Of a DNA stretch of 64,000 nucleotides, positions 28,901 to 43,900 are shown in pieces. The notes beneath the pieces are model-generated. The model made no database searches and was not told the origin of the DNA. It was given only the letters and a program-made list of their open reading frames with translations. Every line of letters starts with the position of its first letter. Position 1 is the first letter of the stretch. The stretch is taken from contig CM032794.1 of NCBI GenBank assembly GCA_019155185.1, positions 13,432,721 to 13,496,720 of the forward strand. The letters run 5' to 3'. Source of the stretch: Beaufortia kweichowensis. Its lineage: Eukaryota > Chordata > Actinopteri > Cypriniformes > Gastromyzontidae. The translations under genes were made by a program, and so were the position numbers.

Positions 28901-31900
28901 GTACCCTATACTAGAGGACACGTGTTTACGTCTCGAACCCAAGCGTGGCTAACAAGCTCTCAGTCCGATTTTAAGCTGATAGCAGCAGCATCGAGCAACA
29001 TTAAGGCTCCTGACAGGCTAGCAACATTCTGCCATGCTATTGTTTGTGACACTCTGCATTGTGTTGCTGACTGATTCAATGCGAGCTATAGGAGAAACGC
29101 TAGTACGCGTGTGTAGTATAGCTCAGGCGTTGGACTGTAGCCGGTTACCTGAGTGACCGGGATAACGACGAATGATCCTCCTCCCGCGCTCTCCGTTACT
29201 ATGGCGAGGAATTTGGCGTTGACGGCGCAGAAGTGGTTGTCATGGACGTTCTTTGTGATCGGGATGCCTTCGAAGCAGTGCTCCCGGTTGGCCACTTTGC
29301 CGTAGACGTTTCGAAACTTGGAGCTTCGGTAAGTCGGGCGCCATGACATCTGCCAAACACATACAAACAGAAGTCATGAGGTAAACACACAGCAACACAC
29401 AAGTGTGACGTTGGTTTCTTTTCCCCTCACATACATATGGACAGTAATAGTACTTGTCTGGTGTGCACACACACGTTTACTTGCCTGTGCATTTTTATAG
29501 ACTTCTATTGTTTTTAAACACATTTAGTTATAATTACTATAACCTAACCCCAACACACATTTTAACTGTAACAGACAACTTTTGCATTTTAACAATGAAA
29601 AAAAACTTGTATTTAAATATCTTTCCCATATTTGTCCCCAAATGTAGCTTTTGCTCTGTTTTTATATACAGGTAGTTTGATGCTTATAAGTTAACCCTAA
29701 CAGTAAACATTCAGCATGTCTACATAAACAATGTATTCACTATGTTATATAAATATCTTTGTACAAATAAAGACATCCCCAAAAGGAGGTTTTGCTCACT
29801 TTTGGGTACGTGTTTGTCCCCAAAATATGGTTATGTAGATGCACACAGGCACAGACAAGAACTAATCTAAACCAACACCTAACCCAACTTATATTCACAC
29901 ACAATAAACAGTCCAACATTAGGTCCATAAGGACATAGGGAGAGAGTCATAAATGTATGAAAATACACTGTCAACACATATGACACAAGCAACTCAGTTG
30001 CCATTAGTACCGATATAGCTTCAATTTTTGTATAAAACTCCAAACTCAAACAGGAAGCGGTTGGTGAAAGCTTGTAAAATTAACTCAGAACTCAAACCGC
30101 TGGACTGTTTGTAGTTTAGCCTAGAGGCGTGTGTAAGCAGGAGTTTAGGCTCTAATAAATCAGAGATTGTGTCGTTCATAGTCACCAACCTAAAATTAAC
30201 AGAAAATAGAACAGATAGGAGCCAGTAGGAAGACAGGAAATGTTAAATCAACAAAAGATTGATCACCAGTGTCTGATCTAAAGCTTCATGTGAGATTGAC
30301 AGCACTCTTGACTGAAGAGAGCATTGTCTTCATTGAGTGTGTGTGTGTGATGAGAGCATGTGTGTACATTACTGCTTGTGTATGAGCATTGCGCATTCAC
30401 GTATAGATGTGTACAACCTCATACTTTATCCTTATACTTTACTTATACTTTCCACCTTATCACTTTTCCCTTACTATGTTTGTGTATACTACAGATTTTG
30501 TGTATGTATGATTATGTGTGTATTTTTACAGAAGTCCTATAAAGCTTTTGGCAGTTTGTGTGTCTGCTGTCCTGCCTGTTTAACTAAAAGCGAATCAACA
30601 GCAGAGAGAAAGGCCTTGGGCTGTTGATAACTGCTGTGCCTTTTAGATTTGAATACAAGGACGTTTATTCAGTTGATGCTGCACGTACATATGCACACTT
30701 ATTTATACACTTTCAACAAATAGACACTATGTACTTTACACATGCAATATTTCTGTGTTTTAATCCCAAAAGTTTGTGTATTCAGTATATGAAAATTAAA
30801 TGCAATGATTGTTATATTTTCCATAAGTATAATGTTATTGTCTTACCTTCTCCTTGGTATAAAGCTGAGGTTCCTCTGATAACTCAGCTTCAGAGTGCTT
30901 CAGAATCAGCCCTGTATTCTCTCTGGCTTCCTGCGTGCATCTACTTTACAGGCCTGAGCTAATTGCCTCTGTTACTCGCTATCCTTTTTCCTCCAAGCCT
31001 TCCCCTCCCACAAACTCCTTCCATCCCTCCCTCTCAACTTCATTCCCTCCCTTTCACCAAGGCAGACGGCACCAGACGAGCTACTGTAATAGCTGGATGT
31101 TCAGTTTTTTCTCTCGCCTCCAAACACATAGTGTCTCTCTTTCCATGTTAACATCTATACGTGGTCTCCTTTTCAGGCAGATGAAGTTTCTGCTTTATCT
31201 ACCACTCACAACAGTGTTGTCTTTGCAGTGTTTGCCATTGTCTGAGGCCAGTGACACCTCAATATCACACTCAGATGTGTCTAAATGAAAAGGTTGATTA
31301 AATGAGTTGGTAGTTATATGATAAGTGTGACACAGCTGTATTCTTTTCCACTGTTGAGATTGAAGTGTCCTTGTTTGCACTGGAGAATGATTGTTGCTGT
31401 ATCTGCAGCCATATGACAGCTATGGTCATAACAGACATGATGATAACAAGATTACACTCTTTTTTTTGACCTCTCTCTATCTGTGTTCCTGTTTTTGTTT
31501 ATTTTCATCTCTTAGCTGTCTAGCTGTCCCTTTAGCACCCATCATAACATGTTCCTGCTGCTATTCTTCAAAATAAGTTTTTTAATCAATGTTACAGCAT
31601 TGCTTTTTAAAGCTGCAGGCAGATTAGCTTTGAATAGTTACAAACATCATCGACCAACACATCACCAACCAATCATGTTTACATGTTAAAGAAGGCGAGG
31701 GAACATCAGACATCTCTTTCTGCTCATTTATTACGCATGTAATTTTTGCAGGGTGTCCTACTATGACCTTGTATTGGGAGCATAGGAGAGACTAGTGAGT
31801 ATTTGCATCTTCACAAACAGTTACAATGGCTAGTTATTTTTTAGAAAGAAACACAGTAACGTTAACGAGACTTGGATCTATAATAGTATGTTCCCTGTTT

Positions 31901-34900
31901 CTCTCGAATTATCTTGAATGTTTAAATGGGATATTTAGCTGGCTCTTGACAACCAGTATGCGGACAGAAGAGATCTTTCCGTGGCCTTGCCTTTAGCGCT
32001 GCTCTCTGTTCACCATGTGTCTCTCAAACTTTCAGATGCCAAACAGATATTCTGCAATCTGGGCTGTCTCTGGCATAAAAAGACTTTGAAGCAGATTTTG
32101 TCCAGAGAATATTTTTATAATAAAGCATGTTTGAGTATCTTTCTATAGTCATTTATGGACAGGTAAAGAAGAGAAACAATGGCTGAATGCACCAACAGCT
32201 GGATTAAATCACCAGTGCAGATCTGCAGTGCCAAACAGTTTGTCAGGTTTGTGGCATTGTTTAGTGGCATAACATGGTTTTTTTGAGAAGAAATTCGGAA
32301 ATGTAGATCATATTGGGAATTTTCCACACAACCATTTCCGTCATTTAGCAATTTATTAAATAGATTTTTTCTTGTATTATCTGTTTTAGATAAAGCCATC
32401 CCAAAATAAACTGTGATTGTTTGGTCAGATGACTAACTAGGTGGTTCTTGGTAAAAAAAAAAAGATTTTAGTCAAAAGTCTAGCTTTGCGACTACTGAAG
32501 CTTGTATCAGTTTGGACTTTGCTGGTATTAATGCAAATTTATCAAACTGCTTAAGAGAAAATTATTTGTATAATGTGTGTGTGTGTGTGCAGGTGATCTC
32601 TTTTTGTTGCAGGGTGGAGAGACTCTGGAGACTACACTATGTTTATTGACTTTTCCACATCTTGCCTGCAGTGTTTTATTGACTATATTACAATGCTTTC
32701 TCTTCAGCCTCACTCACCTAATCTAAATCTTACCACAGACCTATATCTGGATCTATGCCTTAAAGTTATCTTTTATAGTTTATCTGCTCTATAGTATACT
32801 ACAGTCCACCCTGCCAGGTGCGCAGATTAGATTTCACTAGCAATGCTTGGCTGATGAAACTAAAAGCTAGAATACAAAGATAACCATTTGCAGTGTTTTG
32901 CCAACGTATTCATTCATTTAAATTCATATTACACTCATTCATCATTCACCCCAAAATTACACCCATCCCCCATCCTGCTCTGCTTGTGAATATTATTCAT
33001 TTAATAAATCATTACATTGAAATTCCAGCAACATCCAAGACAGGAAGCAGGCCTTCTCTGTCCACAAAATAGGACACAAAAACCGAATGAAAAGCCTTCA
33101 GTTGGCCACAGTTGGTTATCGATTAGACTGCTGTCAACTCTTCATTACACCACACAGCCTGTCTTTGTTGAGCATTAGGGTTGTTCATAGCTAAACTCTA
33201 GTTTCCATTTTTAAATAGAGGGAGTCAGTTCCGATATCATTCTCCATCAGTAGGAGTTGAATAACTCTGTGCCTGGAGACCTGCTGGCTGTTTTGGCAGC
33301 TCTTGTTCCAGCTGTGAGTGAAATACAGCTGGGAGAGAGCCAGGTTGAGTTAGCATGCTGTCTTTTCAGGCGCAGAAGTCCGAATAAATGCTGGTGACTT
33401 TGGAGACGGGATGTGGTGTAACCTTTAATAAATCCTAACCTTGAATTTGTCCCAAGCGCTGAATCCGTCAATCCTGAACTTTAGTTAACATGCTGTAACA
33501 AAATACTTATTGCTGACAGAGATGTATTGAGGACACAAGGTGTGGCTGATATGATTGCCAAACTGTAAAGAATAACATTTTGCTTTCCCAATTCTAAATA
33601 AGTATGTTTACATCTGTAGTCAGAATTAATCTGTAATACACCACAATTTTTTGTTTAGTCGAGCTACAAGCTAAATCTAAGTATACAAGACACAAAGGGT
33701 AATCAAATCTCCCTGTATTCAGCTGAAATAAAGCAATTGCATGCACTTTCAAAACTCTATTTATTTTCATTAGTCCAACTTTTAATGTGCATGTAAACAA
33801 CTGTGTTGTCACTTTAGTTAGATTTGAATGCAAATCATGTGCTTGAGTTATGCAGTGTTGACAGACAAAGTACTAATGATAAGTTTGTTAGACATCTTAC
33901 AACTACAAGTGATCATGAACATAAAAAGATGTTGTTTGCAGAGGTCTGGATGCAACTTGAGACTGCTTTGTAAAGGCTAATAGGGGCCAAAATAAAAAAC
34001 AGAAATATTATGTCAGAACTGAGAGGTTTTTGAATTCACAATAGGAGGAGCTGGAAGGACATGGTTGGGATGATATAAAATAGTATTAGAAACAGTAAAA
34101 AAAAAAAAAAAGGTGCTTTACTGGTTCTTTGCTTGTAATCATAGGGGAACCACATTAAGTGCTATATAGCACCACTTTAAGTTCTATACATCACCTTCTT
34201 TGGTAAAATAGAGGCACGATATAGCATTGTACTTTTTTGTATGTCAAACCTTAAACCATGGCTATTACTCAGTGGTTATTTTTAGAGTATCGTTGTTTTT
34301 ATAACTATGACATTTCCCATAAGGATAGTTTTAAGGGAAACAAAACGTTTTTGTTGAGGTTAATGTGACTTATGCTTCCTCAAAACCACAAGGAACACAA
34401 GGAAGCTGGAGACCACCAGCTTCCTCCCTTTTGTCTCTGCAGGGGATCAGACATAGACAGACAGGATGGGTGCAGCCAGGCCACAGGATCTTTAGCTGAA
34501 AGACTGAAGATGGGGGTTGTGAACATGAGAGAGGGGAAAATAGTGAAAACTTAACACAGTAACACAAAATCATATTAGCATCTAACACATATGAACAACA
34601 GCACAACCAGCATCAATGCTCTGGCCAGGATATTTCTTATTTGTAATTGAACTGTTCCTAACCTTAAAGATTTGCATTTCACTCCTTATGGACAAAAGTC
34701 TTTGGTAAGATGTGACTGTCATCTGAGGATGTACACTGGCTTGTTTGTGCACTTAGGGACAGGATATCCTTGAGAATTAAGTCCTTTATCACGTTAATAG
34801 ATAAAGGACCAGAAAATAATGAAGGATTAGGAAGCTATCAGATGCTGTGCTGTGTAAAACACAGTCAAGGACAGCCTTGCTCGGTTCAGTTATGCCTGTA

Positions 34901-37900
34901 AAAGATCCTCCCAATCGTAGAATAAAGTAAACACACCCTCTCTCACTCTCCTCCACTATGTGACCCTTCTTTCTTCTTTATATCTTGCTTGAGAGTGTCT
35001 CTTTGATAAGTCAGTGTGACATGCACACCCAAAATCAACATGTTAAACTCATTAATTAGACATTACAGCTTTGTGCAGTTGGTAAAATAAAGAAACATTT
35101 AGCGCAGAAATAGATTATGCAATTGGTTCGGCAGTTTATGTAGACACAATAAATATCCACCTTTAAGACGTCTTTCCTGGTCTTTGTGTTACTGTATTGA
35201 CTGCAAGAATGTCCACTAGAGACTGAGATTCCCAAGAGATGAGCCATGTGTGTTGTTTTCCTGTCTCTTACCTCTCTGTTCTGTTAATAGTCAGGGTGTG
35301 ATAAGCAGATACAACAGATGGAGAGATGGCTATTACGGTGAGGAGGGGGGTGCAGAGAGGAAGGACGAAGGATGGCACACATTAAGAGACAGAGGGGGGC
35401 TGAATGATGAAGAACTGGGAGGGGTGATCATTACGGTCACCATCGAGCCCGACAGCACTACATATTGACTTGACTCATGTGTCAGAGTGCAACATGAAAT
35501 GTAAAAGCTTTAAGTGAAATTGAACATTTTGATTTTTGTTGATCTTCATTTGGCATGGATGGAGAAATATAGAAAGATTGCGTGATCAGGTGGGAGCTTT
35601 CAGGCATAGTGTGATATGTGCCGATGCCAACTCTGAACCACATGCAACAAAAACACAAGCCCCAGTTACAATGACTGCCATCTGGCAGGTACTCAAGAAA
35701 ATGCTCAGTAGTGGCAGTTTGCCTGCAAGGGACAAACAAGCATTGACACACACAAGCACATCACACACCCAAACAAAATACACCAAGACTATTTTGGTAT
35801 TTTAAAATACACTATAAAAATTAAATGAAATCTAGTAAAATAAAAAAAACTGGGGTTTAATTGGTGCTTTAAATGTTCTAAATCTGAATAATTTCAGCTT
35901 CAGACAGCACACCCGATGAACGCCCACAGTCTTGCTAACTGCCTATTGCATAATTAAAAACAGTCCTGTAAAGATTTGTGCAGGCTAGTAAGTAATCATC
36001 TGACTGGCTGAGTTTACTTAACCTCCTTGAGTAAAAGGACACATCCTACAGTGATAAGTTCAATTGAAAAATAGATTAATTTATTTTTTTAATTAATGAA
36101 TTGAAGATTTCTGTTAAAATAGCAGTTAAAATGCTAAAAAGTACAAATTAAATAGACAGATACAAATATGTTGTTTATATATAAGGATGAAAATACTTTT
36201 CTTTTTAATAGGTGCACCAGATGTGCTCCTGGTTCTTGGTCTTCTAATCTGTTCTCTTTCCATTCAGCATGAAATGTATGGTCTAGTAGTGCAAAAGCTC
36301 TACTTTTCATTATTTAGAGAGCTCCAGCACAGATGTAGATGCACTTTACAAAATTATTTCCAACTCAACCTACATATTTCTTAGTTTCAGAATGCCAAAA
36401 GTCCCACAAACATTTATAAAGATTAACAGCCCATCATTTCTGATTTAGTAGATATCCAATTCAGCTGTCAGTAATAATTTATTGAAACTGCCTAAGTCGT
36501 TTTAATAGCAGCTAGCTGTTTTTGATAACAGCTAAAATGAACCCAGGAGTCTGAAAAGATAGTTTAATCCAGTCCATCTTCTTTATAGAACCATCTTTTT
36601 AACCTTTATTTATAGTGTGTGCACATGAGAAACATTTAATGCAGAGAAACATTTAAACATAGCACTTTAACATCTATGATATGCATGAAATTACCAACCA
36701 AAATAAAGCCATGCCAGTAACTGGAACTTTACACATGAAAATGCAAAACGTTAGAAATCTTATTGCTATTAAACCGTGGCTGATAATGGCTATTCGAAAA
36801 TGCAGGTGCAAAAATATAATAAAACAACAGTTTATTATTTTGTGCATTTAAAGTTTGAAAATTGTGCCTGTACAGTATAAGATTGAATTCCCTTTTAAAT
36901 AAATTTAAATACAAATAATGTTTCTCCCATTGTCCTGATCAGTCTATTCTTTCTAATCCTATGAAAGCTGCACAGAGGTAAAGTCTATCCAGCATTCCCC
37001 ATCATAGAGAAAGTCCTTTTTCAAATTGGATTAAAGCTTCAGATTTGGCAGTGATTTGCTGAGTGGACAGACTTTGTCTCCCGCAGTCTCTGGCTCCCTG
37101 GGTAATTTAACAGTCTGCTCCTGTATGATACATAGAGGAGGAGCATCATAGCTCAGACATGCCATCTGCCCAGACACACCACACCCAAAATTCACCACAA
37201 TGTACTATATACCAAGCATTGTGTTAAAAAACTATAGCCAGGGCCATGTCTGTATAGAGAACCTTAGACATTAATATTTATAATTTGATTATAATTTAAC
37301 TATGACTATTACAATATTTTGAAAAGCACTAGAAGACGAATGCCAAATGTCTTGTTTGCAATACCATGTAAATTATAAATACTGATTGCATTTTAGTCAA
37401 TATTTGCATTTCTAAACATTCATCGTGTTATTATTATGCTCAGGTTTGTACAGTATATGGAATTTCTTTTTATAGGGATCTAGACAGCAACTTCATAATG
37501 TAGGTGATTTAGACAAAGCATTCATTTAAACTTGTAAAGCTTTGCCATATCAGATGATGCTATGACAACAGCAGCCTGATCTCAGTTTCATAATAGTGTT
37601 ACTCATCTACTGATGAGCACCGTGACCTTCCACACTGACATGACAATGTCGTATTAGCCTGTTGTCTTCCTGCTTTGCTAATGTGATCTGAGTGTTTTTT
37701 AGTGCCGGCAGGATTTTGTTTCAGTGTGATTGCTAGCACAGCACTCAGTGCTAAAATTGGCTTCTGCAAGGTGTGCTCTGAAATGTGCCACTCTGTGAGA
37801 GACTGAGAGAGGTGATGAGTAAAACTATTAAATGGAATTTCTGTTGGGATGAGTAATTAAGGCTGCACAAAAAACAAACAGTAAGTAGTGTTCAATGCAG

Positions 37901-40900
37901 AATGATACACACTAATGACAAACTAAAAAACATTTTAAATTAAATGTTAAATTAAATTATTATTCGAATATATGTGAACTCCAATTTTTTTTTTTGCTTT
38001 TTATTAGGCCCTATTGGAAGAACATTGCTTATTTTAAAAGGTACACTATCAACTAATACTCTCTTAATGCAGCTACCTTTTCTAACATTTTAACTGAGGT
38101 TATTTATTTCACTGGGGATTCAAAGGTTATTGAACCCAAAAGCTGATCTATTTTAAAACATCCCAAGAGAAAACAGGTCATTTTCAAAGAAGGTAATGAA
38201 AACTGAAAGATATTCACATAGGCAATTGTTTTTGACAACATTTGGATGTCATGGACATTCACAGACGTCATCAGCAGTTAAAATCAATGTTTTTTATTGA
38301 TAGATTGTTGGTTCTGTACGAATGCATGTGTGTTTGCATGTGTCTCATATGTAAGACCTCCACATCTTCCACTTCTTGAGTGCCATACAAAACACTGTTC
38401 ATACTGGCAGTCCCTTTTCAATGACAGTTACTGATTTCTGGTAAGATGTGACAATATGAGTGTGTCCAGCGCCTTGCATTTACATTTGTAACCCCAAAAA
38501 ATGCAATGTTATGTACGCTAAATGAACGCATCTCATGTAATATGATGATGTAGATGCATGGAGCAGAAGCTTATGCTACATAATAAAAAATGATGCATGC
38601 GAAACATGTCAGAAATTGTCAGCATTCGGAGAGAGTTGGATTTATATGTAGATAATCTTGTTCAAAGTTTGATGTATTATTCACTGCTGCAATTTATAAT
38701 CCGATACTTTCTCCTCCAGAATTTTAGCTTCAAGAAAACAGATTCTTTGTCCAAACAGAATGATGTATTTTTTCCAGCAATAGATCCCACTTCTTACCAG
38801 GTTTTCAAAAGCTATGTCTGTTAGGCCATTCAGCAACAGAATTGCTTACTTACTGCCAACAGTATGGTGATCTGAAACCATTGGCAGTTTAAATAGTGCT
38901 TAAGAACACACTTTTAGCCCATAAGCACTATCTATTGATCACATCTGCATGTGCTGCAGGATTGAGCTTTTGTTTACTGCATTGTTTTAGCACTCATTTT
39001 TATACTCCCCTAAGATTCCATTGTTTTTCCAGACATCTTCTCTGGTGTTTTTAATGCCTTTCACTGTTCCTTACCTTTGCACATTATCATGTGTTCTCTG
39101 CTGAACCAAAGTCTGTGAAAACAGCCTCAAGTGTTCGGCCCACATGGGGTTAGATCATGGCCCTGTCTCTTTAAATCTCTTTCCACAACAGCAGCTTTCT
39201 ACCTGAGGCATGTAATACAGGTAATGTAGTTGTTTTTCTGTCTATACAGCTTATATTATATTATACTTTGATTCTGTTTATCTCCATTCAGTCCAGTTTA
39301 TGTTGGTGTTATTGCCGTAGAAAACTTAGAGTTAGTAAGTTTGAGTTTTTATGTTCAGACTGGTTGTTCTGTTTATTGCCATATTGATTGCTCTCATGGA
39401 AAAAAGCTAATCCATACCGCTTTAAAAGTGCAATTTCTAACAGACGCTCCTAAACACACACACATACACGCTTTTGTACTCCTTTGCACTTTCTCACTGA
39501 TGCGTTTTCTAAGAAAATAGGAGGCTAGAGTTTTTGGCGTATCACTTCAAAAAACACTGCTTAGGGCCAGAGAATGCTGAGAAGGAATGTGAACCTTTGC
39601 AGTTCTCAGCTGACCTTGCTCCTCTCTGCTCACAAAACGAGCTGCTCTCTTTTCTTTTTACAACAGCAATAACCTCACACAACACTGGTATTGTTCATCT
39701 TAGCCTGAAGTGTAAAGAAAAGCATATTTCTAATGTTTCCATTGTGCATTCTTTCTCTTATGACCATATGATCAGATCTCTTCCGCGTAAAGGGGCGTCC
39801 ACACTGACAGCTAGTAAATTGTTCTCCAAGGTCTTCAAATCACTTCTATTCCTACTGGTTGCCAGGAATATTTTTTGCCCAGCTAATGTTTAATTTAGTG
39901 GTTATTTTATACATCCTTATTGCCACACAAATAATAATTCAGTCCCCACAATGCATGTAAAAACCTTTAACCTGTACAAACATGAAGTGGAACATATATC
40001 TTGTTATATAACATGATTAAAAATGAAGTTTACAGCAGTTTTACACATCCACTTATCTAAGCAAGCCCATTTCAAAGAGTCACTGGGATCAATGAATGGA
40101 ATGTGGTGCTCTACTGCATACTGATAATGAGCTTCATATTCATGGGACTGTTTTAGTATAAGTAGTGTGCTGAAATCCCTGGAGCAGACGCATTTGACCT
40201 ATCTTTATCAGCTCTCACGGTGTAGTTCTCTCTCCCACTCGGTTTCATTTGTGTGGGCTGCAGCGTTTCCTTCTCTAGTCATTTGCTCCAGTGTGAACCA
40301 CTTACATGCACAAGGATTCCTCTTACAGGAAGTTTATCCAAATAAACTTACGATTCTCTTATTGTGTGGAGAGTAACTTTGGAGTAACCTGACACATCCT
40401 ATTCAACACAATGTGATATTAACTTTCGGTCTATGACTAGATCTACATCAGGAATGTGTCTTTCAGGGGTTCCCAAAACTTTTATTTACTTATCTGTATT
40501 AAACCTTTGGCACAGTTTTGAGAATTGCAAAATGTTCCCCCATCTACCACTGTTACATCAGACAGGTGCTGATGAGACAGAGACTAAGATGGATTTTGGA
40601 TGGATTCAACCTCACACATATTACAAGGCAAGAATCTTAATATAATATTTTCTTAATTTCCATGCCCTACAGAGTATTAGTGAAAGAGACACATACACCA
40701 ATGCTTCACAGCTGCTGTTTATCTATAGTGTATCTCACTGCATCCAGGACCCCTAAACGGGAAGCACATCCTCTTCACAATGTCTTTACCTCAAGTTCAT
40801 TCTTTATTTTTGCACAACTGAACTCTCTCTGCATCTCGGCAGGATATTTATAAATGACATGATCTCTTCTCTTTTTTCAAAAAGTCCCACTGAAACTCAA

Positions 40901-43900
40901 AGTCTCTGTGGACCATACGCATAGCCCAGCTAAAGAAAAACAGCTTACGTCTGCATTGATTTGCTGTTGTGTGCTGTGTATTGCTGGTCCAGTGCAGGAC
41001 TAGTACTGGTGGACCAGCATAGCCATGCTGTTTACCAGCCAAACTTAATTACTGTAATGAAGCTAGTTGACCTAAAGACTTTTGCTGGTTGTACTAGTTT
41101 AAATACCTTATAGGGACACGAGCACCAAAACACAGAAAGTTCTCACCACATAAAGGCCACACAATGCACACTAAGGGGGTACACCAAAAATGCACCCCAT
41201 TCTACATTATTTATTTGAACTCTGCCTTTACTTTGAAAAAAGACCTTTTAGTTCACATATGTTCACAATCGATTGTTTTCTGTATAAGCACATTGGGCTG
41301 CAGGAGGTTCGGGTTGCTAAGCTGGCTGTTAGGACTTGGCTCTTATGTGACACCTCTCAGCATGTGCACACTGCCTGTATGGGCCATAATAGCCAGCAAA
41401 ATCGGTGGAGATTAAAAGATTTCTCCTGAGGGTAGAACAAGCAGCATCCAAATCACACATTCTGTTAATAGTCTTTTGGTCTGCTTTTGCTGTTAGATAT
41501 TGCTTTTCTATAATTGATTCAGTAATGCAATTAGAAAATATGTCATGCACTATTTGTTAGAAACTGTTATTATGCAAACTAAACATTTTTGTTATTATTT
41601 GCAGAACGGTATAAACATGGCCTGCCAAAACTTTAGTTAGGAATTCACTCTTAATCTGGTATTTAAGTCATACTTTAACTTAAAGTTAAACACAATTGGA
41701 ATACTGACGTATGTTTGTGAATAGGCTATACTATATTTCCCATAATACAGACTAGAATCTAGACTGAATCCATAATACAAAACTAGAATCTGTACATTTT
41801 AAAAATTTGACTTCATTCCGTAGTAATCTGAATGATGAAATCTGAATCTGAAATCAGGCAGAAGATTTTAATAGAAATGTTTGACCACTGATTATTAAAA
41901 TATTACAGTACTCTGAATGCACTTATTAATGTATAATTTTAACTAATTTAGATTGTTGACTGTTTTTATATCCATGTTTGACACACTGTACGTGCAAAAA
42001 GCATGCATATAAACGGATGAATGCGTGATTGTAAAATATGTAAACACACATAATATGTGCACCTAATGTCACATCTGTGCCAGAAATAACTCCTACACAC
42101 TGTGCATGAGGTCACATCTACATATAGAGTACAGTTATGATAATGTATCTTGAACCTGTGAATTTACAGTAACAGTTCTTCTACCCACACAATGATCTCT
42201 CGATCACTCTCAGACAGTAATTCTGGGCATTTTTTATGCTTTTAACTGTCGGCTTCCTACCTTCCTAGTCCATTACAGGCACAAACACGTATAATAAATA
42301 AAAACCCTCCTCAAAATCCCTTAGAATACTGATCTACCAGCATGGCGCTTTAAACAGTGTGCTTGTTCTGTTCACTATACTGTGGTTGACAGAACATAAC
42401 ATACAGAAAAAGTCACATTGACATCTGTCTGGCTCTGTGCATTAACCAATGTGTGTAGTTTCCACAATTATTGGTCAGTCTAATGCCTGTTGGCATTTCT
42501 GTTTTACTCAATTCTGTTCCAGGGCTAAATCCCTGAACGATCCCTAAATGAATCCCTCACTCCATTTCCATCTTCCCATCCATTCCAACTTTTTCGCATC
42601 TCATATGAAATGGATTATTATTTTTTTATACCACAAAAATGTGCTAAAGAGAATATTGTTTAAACATTTATTTTAGGGATGTCCCAATCAGGTTTTTTTG
42701 CCCTCGAGTCGAGTCATTTGATTTTGAGTATCTGCCGATACCGAGTCCCGATCGGATACTTCTATAATACATAAAAAAAGAATAAAGAAGAGCGAAGAAA
42801 CAGATCCAGGATGTTCCTTATTTTTTATTTAATTCACCTTATTTTAACATTCAACAAACAGAGCACTTCTGTGAGGTAGCTTGAACATTCAAGTAATAGA
42901 TAACATAAATTCTTCACTTTTGGACTTTAGTGCAACAGTATATATAAAAAAGTCTAATATAAAAACAAATAGCACCTCAACTTAAAATACCCGTCAGGCA
43001 TGTAAACAAATAAAAAAATAAAAGTGCCACAGTGTTTGCAAAGCCAGTAATGTGCTTTTAGGAACTGCACTCCTAACTCTTACTGCGCTGTGTGGAGTCA
43101 AGAGGTCTAACTCTGTGCCACCGCATAACTATAGATGTGTTCAAATAATGAGGATATGTCGGAGCCTGTGGCTGAGTGGACAGCACTCCAGGCATATACA
43201 TCGCAACTGCGCTTCGGCGACGCGAGTTGGAATCCCGGCTCTGACATCCTTTCCTATAAAAAAACAATGAGAATATATGTACATATATATCCGAGTCCTG
43301 ATCGGGAGGTAACGTCCGATTCCGATTGAGTCTGAAACCACTTGATCGGGCCTGATTTCTGATCACGTGATCAGATCGGGACATCCCTAATTTATTTAAA
43401 TGATCTTTTATAAAAAACAGTAAAAATTTTTTAACACAATGTAATGTTGTAATATATTTTGTTTTGTGCAAATGGATCTGTAGGCCGGTAGCACCAGTGC
43501 TGAATAACCCTTGCTTTATATTACCGTTTTAGAGACGCTTATCTGTGTATTTTTATGTCTGAAAATGACACATTTAATATCCAGCCTGTGATTTATTAGA
43601 GATTGTGATGTGCTAATATGTGACAGGACATGAGGTGCAGGCAGCTGGTTAATAGTGCTGCAGTGGGAGATGCATCCTGTCCCGTTCATGACAATCTGGG
43701 CGTGACTGTTTCAGTCCCAGAGGTCAACAGGGATATCCTGCCACACAGCTGTGTGGTCCAACACCACTGTCTGAAAAATCATCCTCACATATACACACAC
43801 ATCACAGATGAGTGGAATTGCTTTGGCTCTCTGTCTAACACAGACTGCTGTTCTGCCATGTCAGCACACGTACTCAAACACTCCAAGGTCATTTTGCTCT

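Larger units (their letters stand above)
24616..29148 (-). other. coro2b: coro2b intron 2
   Basis: 4.5 kb between exon 3 and exon 2. It holds a decayed SINE at 27 kb, an ATT repeat and a 29-bp perfect hairpin at 28.47 kb. No hidden exon was recognised. Confidence 0.7.

Noticed and set aside
29450..29940. Sequence resembling fish 'cctaaccc...gtccccataaggt' repeats
   Set aside because: The resemblance is patchy and no termini or duplication could be found, so no element is annotated.
43073..43471. 132-codon minus-strand ORF and smaller ORFs on both strands
   Set aside because: They translate the right half of the hAT-like element, including its tRNA-like block. The element has no transposase coding capacity.
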